Position numbers and translations under genes: made by a program
In this document: positions 62,749-64,000 of the stretch, in pieces
How positions within the stretch are numbered: position 1 is the first letter of the stretch
Layout: each line of letters opens with the position of its first letter
The notes under the pieces: generated by a model
The model's input: only the letters and a program-made list of their open reading frames with translations
Database searches by the model: none
Told to the model about the DNA's origin: nothing
Source: Glaciecola sp047250385
GTDB lineage: Bacteria > Pseudomonadota > Gammaproteobacteria > Enterobacterales > Alteromonadaceae
Assembly (NCBI RefSeq): GCF_047250385.1
Contig: NZ_JBLBVM010000056.1
Coordinates: forward strand, 372,001 to 436,000
Length of the DNA: 64,000 nucleotides
Reading direction: 5' to 3'

Positions 62749-63287
62749 TCTGTCTCTCCCTGCTGCTCAGCAACAAAAGTGAGGAATTCATCATTTCCAG
62801 TACCACCAAAAACAAGGCTGCGTTTGTTCAATATTGTTGGGTAGCTTTCTTGCATGAATTGAAGCGCTTGGCTCGATTTATTCACTAAATCAACATAGGT
62901 AGAAGGTCGGTAATATCCTCGTGTGAACATTTCTAAGTGTCCAATATAGTTAACCTTACCTGCCTGAATTGTGAAATCCCAAATGAGATCTTCATCAAAT
63001 GAAAGGTAAAAATACTTACTTAGGTCAATTTTTCTTATCTTGTAATCGCCCGCGGGCAGATTAATTAAGATATAGTCAGCATCAGCTGATAAGTCTTTGT
63101 GTGTAAGTTCAATTCCAGCTTGACCTGTCAATAACATTGACTTTAAGTCATGACTAGTTTGAATGCCAATAAGGAGATAGCCCTGGTCGGGTGATGTGAT
63201 GAGGTCGTTGTCGACTTTTATATTTTCTACGGTTGATTTACAAGCAAATAAAAACATTGCAAGCAGGCAAACAGTTGCGTATTTCAT
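62745..63287 (-). CDS. Hypothetical lipoprotein
   Basis: A 180-residue protein with a lipobox: MKYATVCLLAMFLFAC (Cys16), so it is lipidated and anchored to a membrane. The rest is beta-rich with LINLPAGDYKIRKIDL, then FTIQAGKVNYIGHLEMFTRG, an arrangement seen in small DUF2846-like lipoproteins. The stop overlaps the ATG of the S9 peptidase (ATGA), so the two are made together and may act as one envelope unit. The exact family is not certain. Confidence 0.78.
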   Translation of the reverse strand: MKYATVCLLAMFLFACKSTVENIKVDNDLITSPDQGYLLIGIQTSHDLKSMLLTGQAGIELTHKDLSADADYILINLPAGDYKIRKIDLSKYFYLSFDEDLIWDFTIQAGKVNYIGHLEMFTRGYYRPSTYVDLVNKSSQALQFMQESYPTILNKRSLVFGGTGNDEFLTFVAEQQGETE

Positions 63288-63459
63288 AGAATTCCATTTC
63301 CAAATAATTTCAATGGATGAGTATAAAACAAATCAAAGCTATCGACCAGTCTCTATGATCGCTGCACTTAGAAGAAGTCGATAGCTTGAATTTGTCCTAA
63401 ACTCACAGGATCGGCACTCTTTGTTTATTACTTCCCTTTAGAGCCTCTAGTTTCAGTAA

Positions 63460-63744
63460 TTAACTAATGACACTCACATCTGGAACTTCAATTACCGTTT
63501 TAGCATCCGCTCTTTCAATAATTTTAACTAACGTCGTTTGAATGGTTTCGTCGTCCCTTGCATCTGACTGGCTTGCTAAGCGTTGCTCTTGAACCTCTGC
63601 GCCCTCTTCTAAAATGAAGCTAACAAGCACTGAACTGGCGCAATCTTCCTTTTCTCCGAAGTATTCTAGAGTGATTCGAGGGTAGCCTTTGTCGCCCTTT
63701 TTTACTTGCTTGGCAATTCGTTTTTTAGCTTTATCTATGTGCAT
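63460..63744 (-). CDS. Small hypothetical protein
   Basis: A 94-residue soluble protein, basic at the N-terminus (MHIDKAKKRIAKQVKKGDKG) and acidic afterwards. ITLEYFGEKEDCASSVLVSFIL reads as two beta strands. I do not recognise a family. GGAAG precedes the ATG. It lies 43 bp downstream of the ABC-2 permease on the same strand, so they may share a transcript. Downstream, 172 bp without a gene separates it from the lipoprotein. Confidence 0.65.
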   Translation of the reverse strand: MHIDKAKKRIAKQVKKGDKGYPRITLEYFGEKEDCASSVLVSFILEEGAEVQEQRLASQSDARDDETIQTTLVKIIERADAKTVIEVPDVSVIS

Positions 63745-63787
63745 TTCCCTTCCTCATTCTTATCGCGTTAGCTGCGTGGTACAAGTC

Positions 63788-64000
63788 TTAGCCTGATTTT
63801 ATTGTCCAACGTAACATATCCTTCAACGTGGGCTCCTTACCATACATGATCATGCCCATTTTAAACAATCTTCCAGCGGTTCCTCGCACCCAAAAACATA
63901 AGATAAGCATTAAACCTAATGAAATGAGTGGCTGCCAAATAGGTACTTCTGTTAAAGACATCCTTACAGGCATAGCCGCAAATGCGGTAAGTGGGAAATA
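63788..64000 (-). CDS. ABC-2 type permease, C-terminal fragment (cut by window edge)
   Basis: The frame is open to position 64000, giving 70 C-terminal residues. It begins YFPLTAFAAMPVRMSLTEVP and has one transmembrane helix (PLISLGLMLILCFWVRGTAG), then LFKMGMIMYGKEPTLKDMLRW, the typical ending of NatB/YhaP-type sodium or drug ABC exporter permeases. The upstream part is outside the window. The first internal ATG near 63973 is not the true start. Confidence 0.78.
   Translation of the reverse strand, partial: YFPLTAFAAMPVRMSLTEVPIWQPLISLGLMLILCFWVRGTAGRLFKMGMIMYGKEPTLKDMLRWTIKSG

Overview
The window looks like chromosomal DNA of an AT-leaning marine-type gammaproteobacterium, most consistent with Alteromonadales. 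The pointers are a fused trpC-trpF, a Trp-codon leader peptide with attenuator before trpE, the truA-accD-folC-dedD-cvpA-purF order, the yafS/gloB/mltD neighbourhood, and miaE. No genus is assigned. I saw no rRNA, tRNA or CRISPR array.

Layout. 1-2300: an integron cassette array on the minus strand, with at least four cassettes of unknown function. Each is bounded by attC sites whose R'' box is the reverse complement of the start of the same cassette. The array's leading edge has an attI-like junction, a 19-codon leader ORF with a full Shine-Dalgarno and a candidate promoter, but no integrase gene lies in the window. 2594-10221: recQ, a yafS-type methyltransferase, gloB, mltD, a six-unit 38-bp hairpin repeat array and cysS. 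10428-13488: ppiB, lpxH and two unrecognised envelope proteins. 13580-20561: a large TIR / transmembrane / repeat-domain protein, a membrane diguanylate cyclase, a small gene remnant and a chemoreceptor. 20718-30062: DUF3297, miaE, an FKBP prolyl isomerase and a three-gene RND efflux system. 30318-34841: a class V aminotransferase, a hexapeptide acetyltransferase, a LemA + DUF3137 pair and a Yip1-family protein.

34970-45342 is a long minus-strand block of housekeeping genes: purF, cvpA, dedD, folC, accD, truA, rluB, scpB, scpA, yciO, rnm. It diverges from the trp operon (45494-52888: leader, trpE, G, D, CF, B, A, yciI), which begins with a readable attenuator and ends in an intrinsic terminator. 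52961-59429 holds arfB, an MscS channel, a PepSY protein with a PhoP/PhoQ-like two-component pair, an AI-2E-family permease, folX and yfcH. 59430-64000 has a repeat-rich spacer, an S9 peptidase with Sel1-like repeats overlapping a lipoprotein gene, a small hypothetical gene, and the 3' end of an ABC-2 permease that runs off the window.

The most unusual parts are the integrase-less cassette array with its leader ORF, the trp attenuator (all alternative pairings can be drawn), the TIR membrane protein, and the two intergenic repeat clusters. All functional calls rest on reading motifs and gene order; no database search was run.
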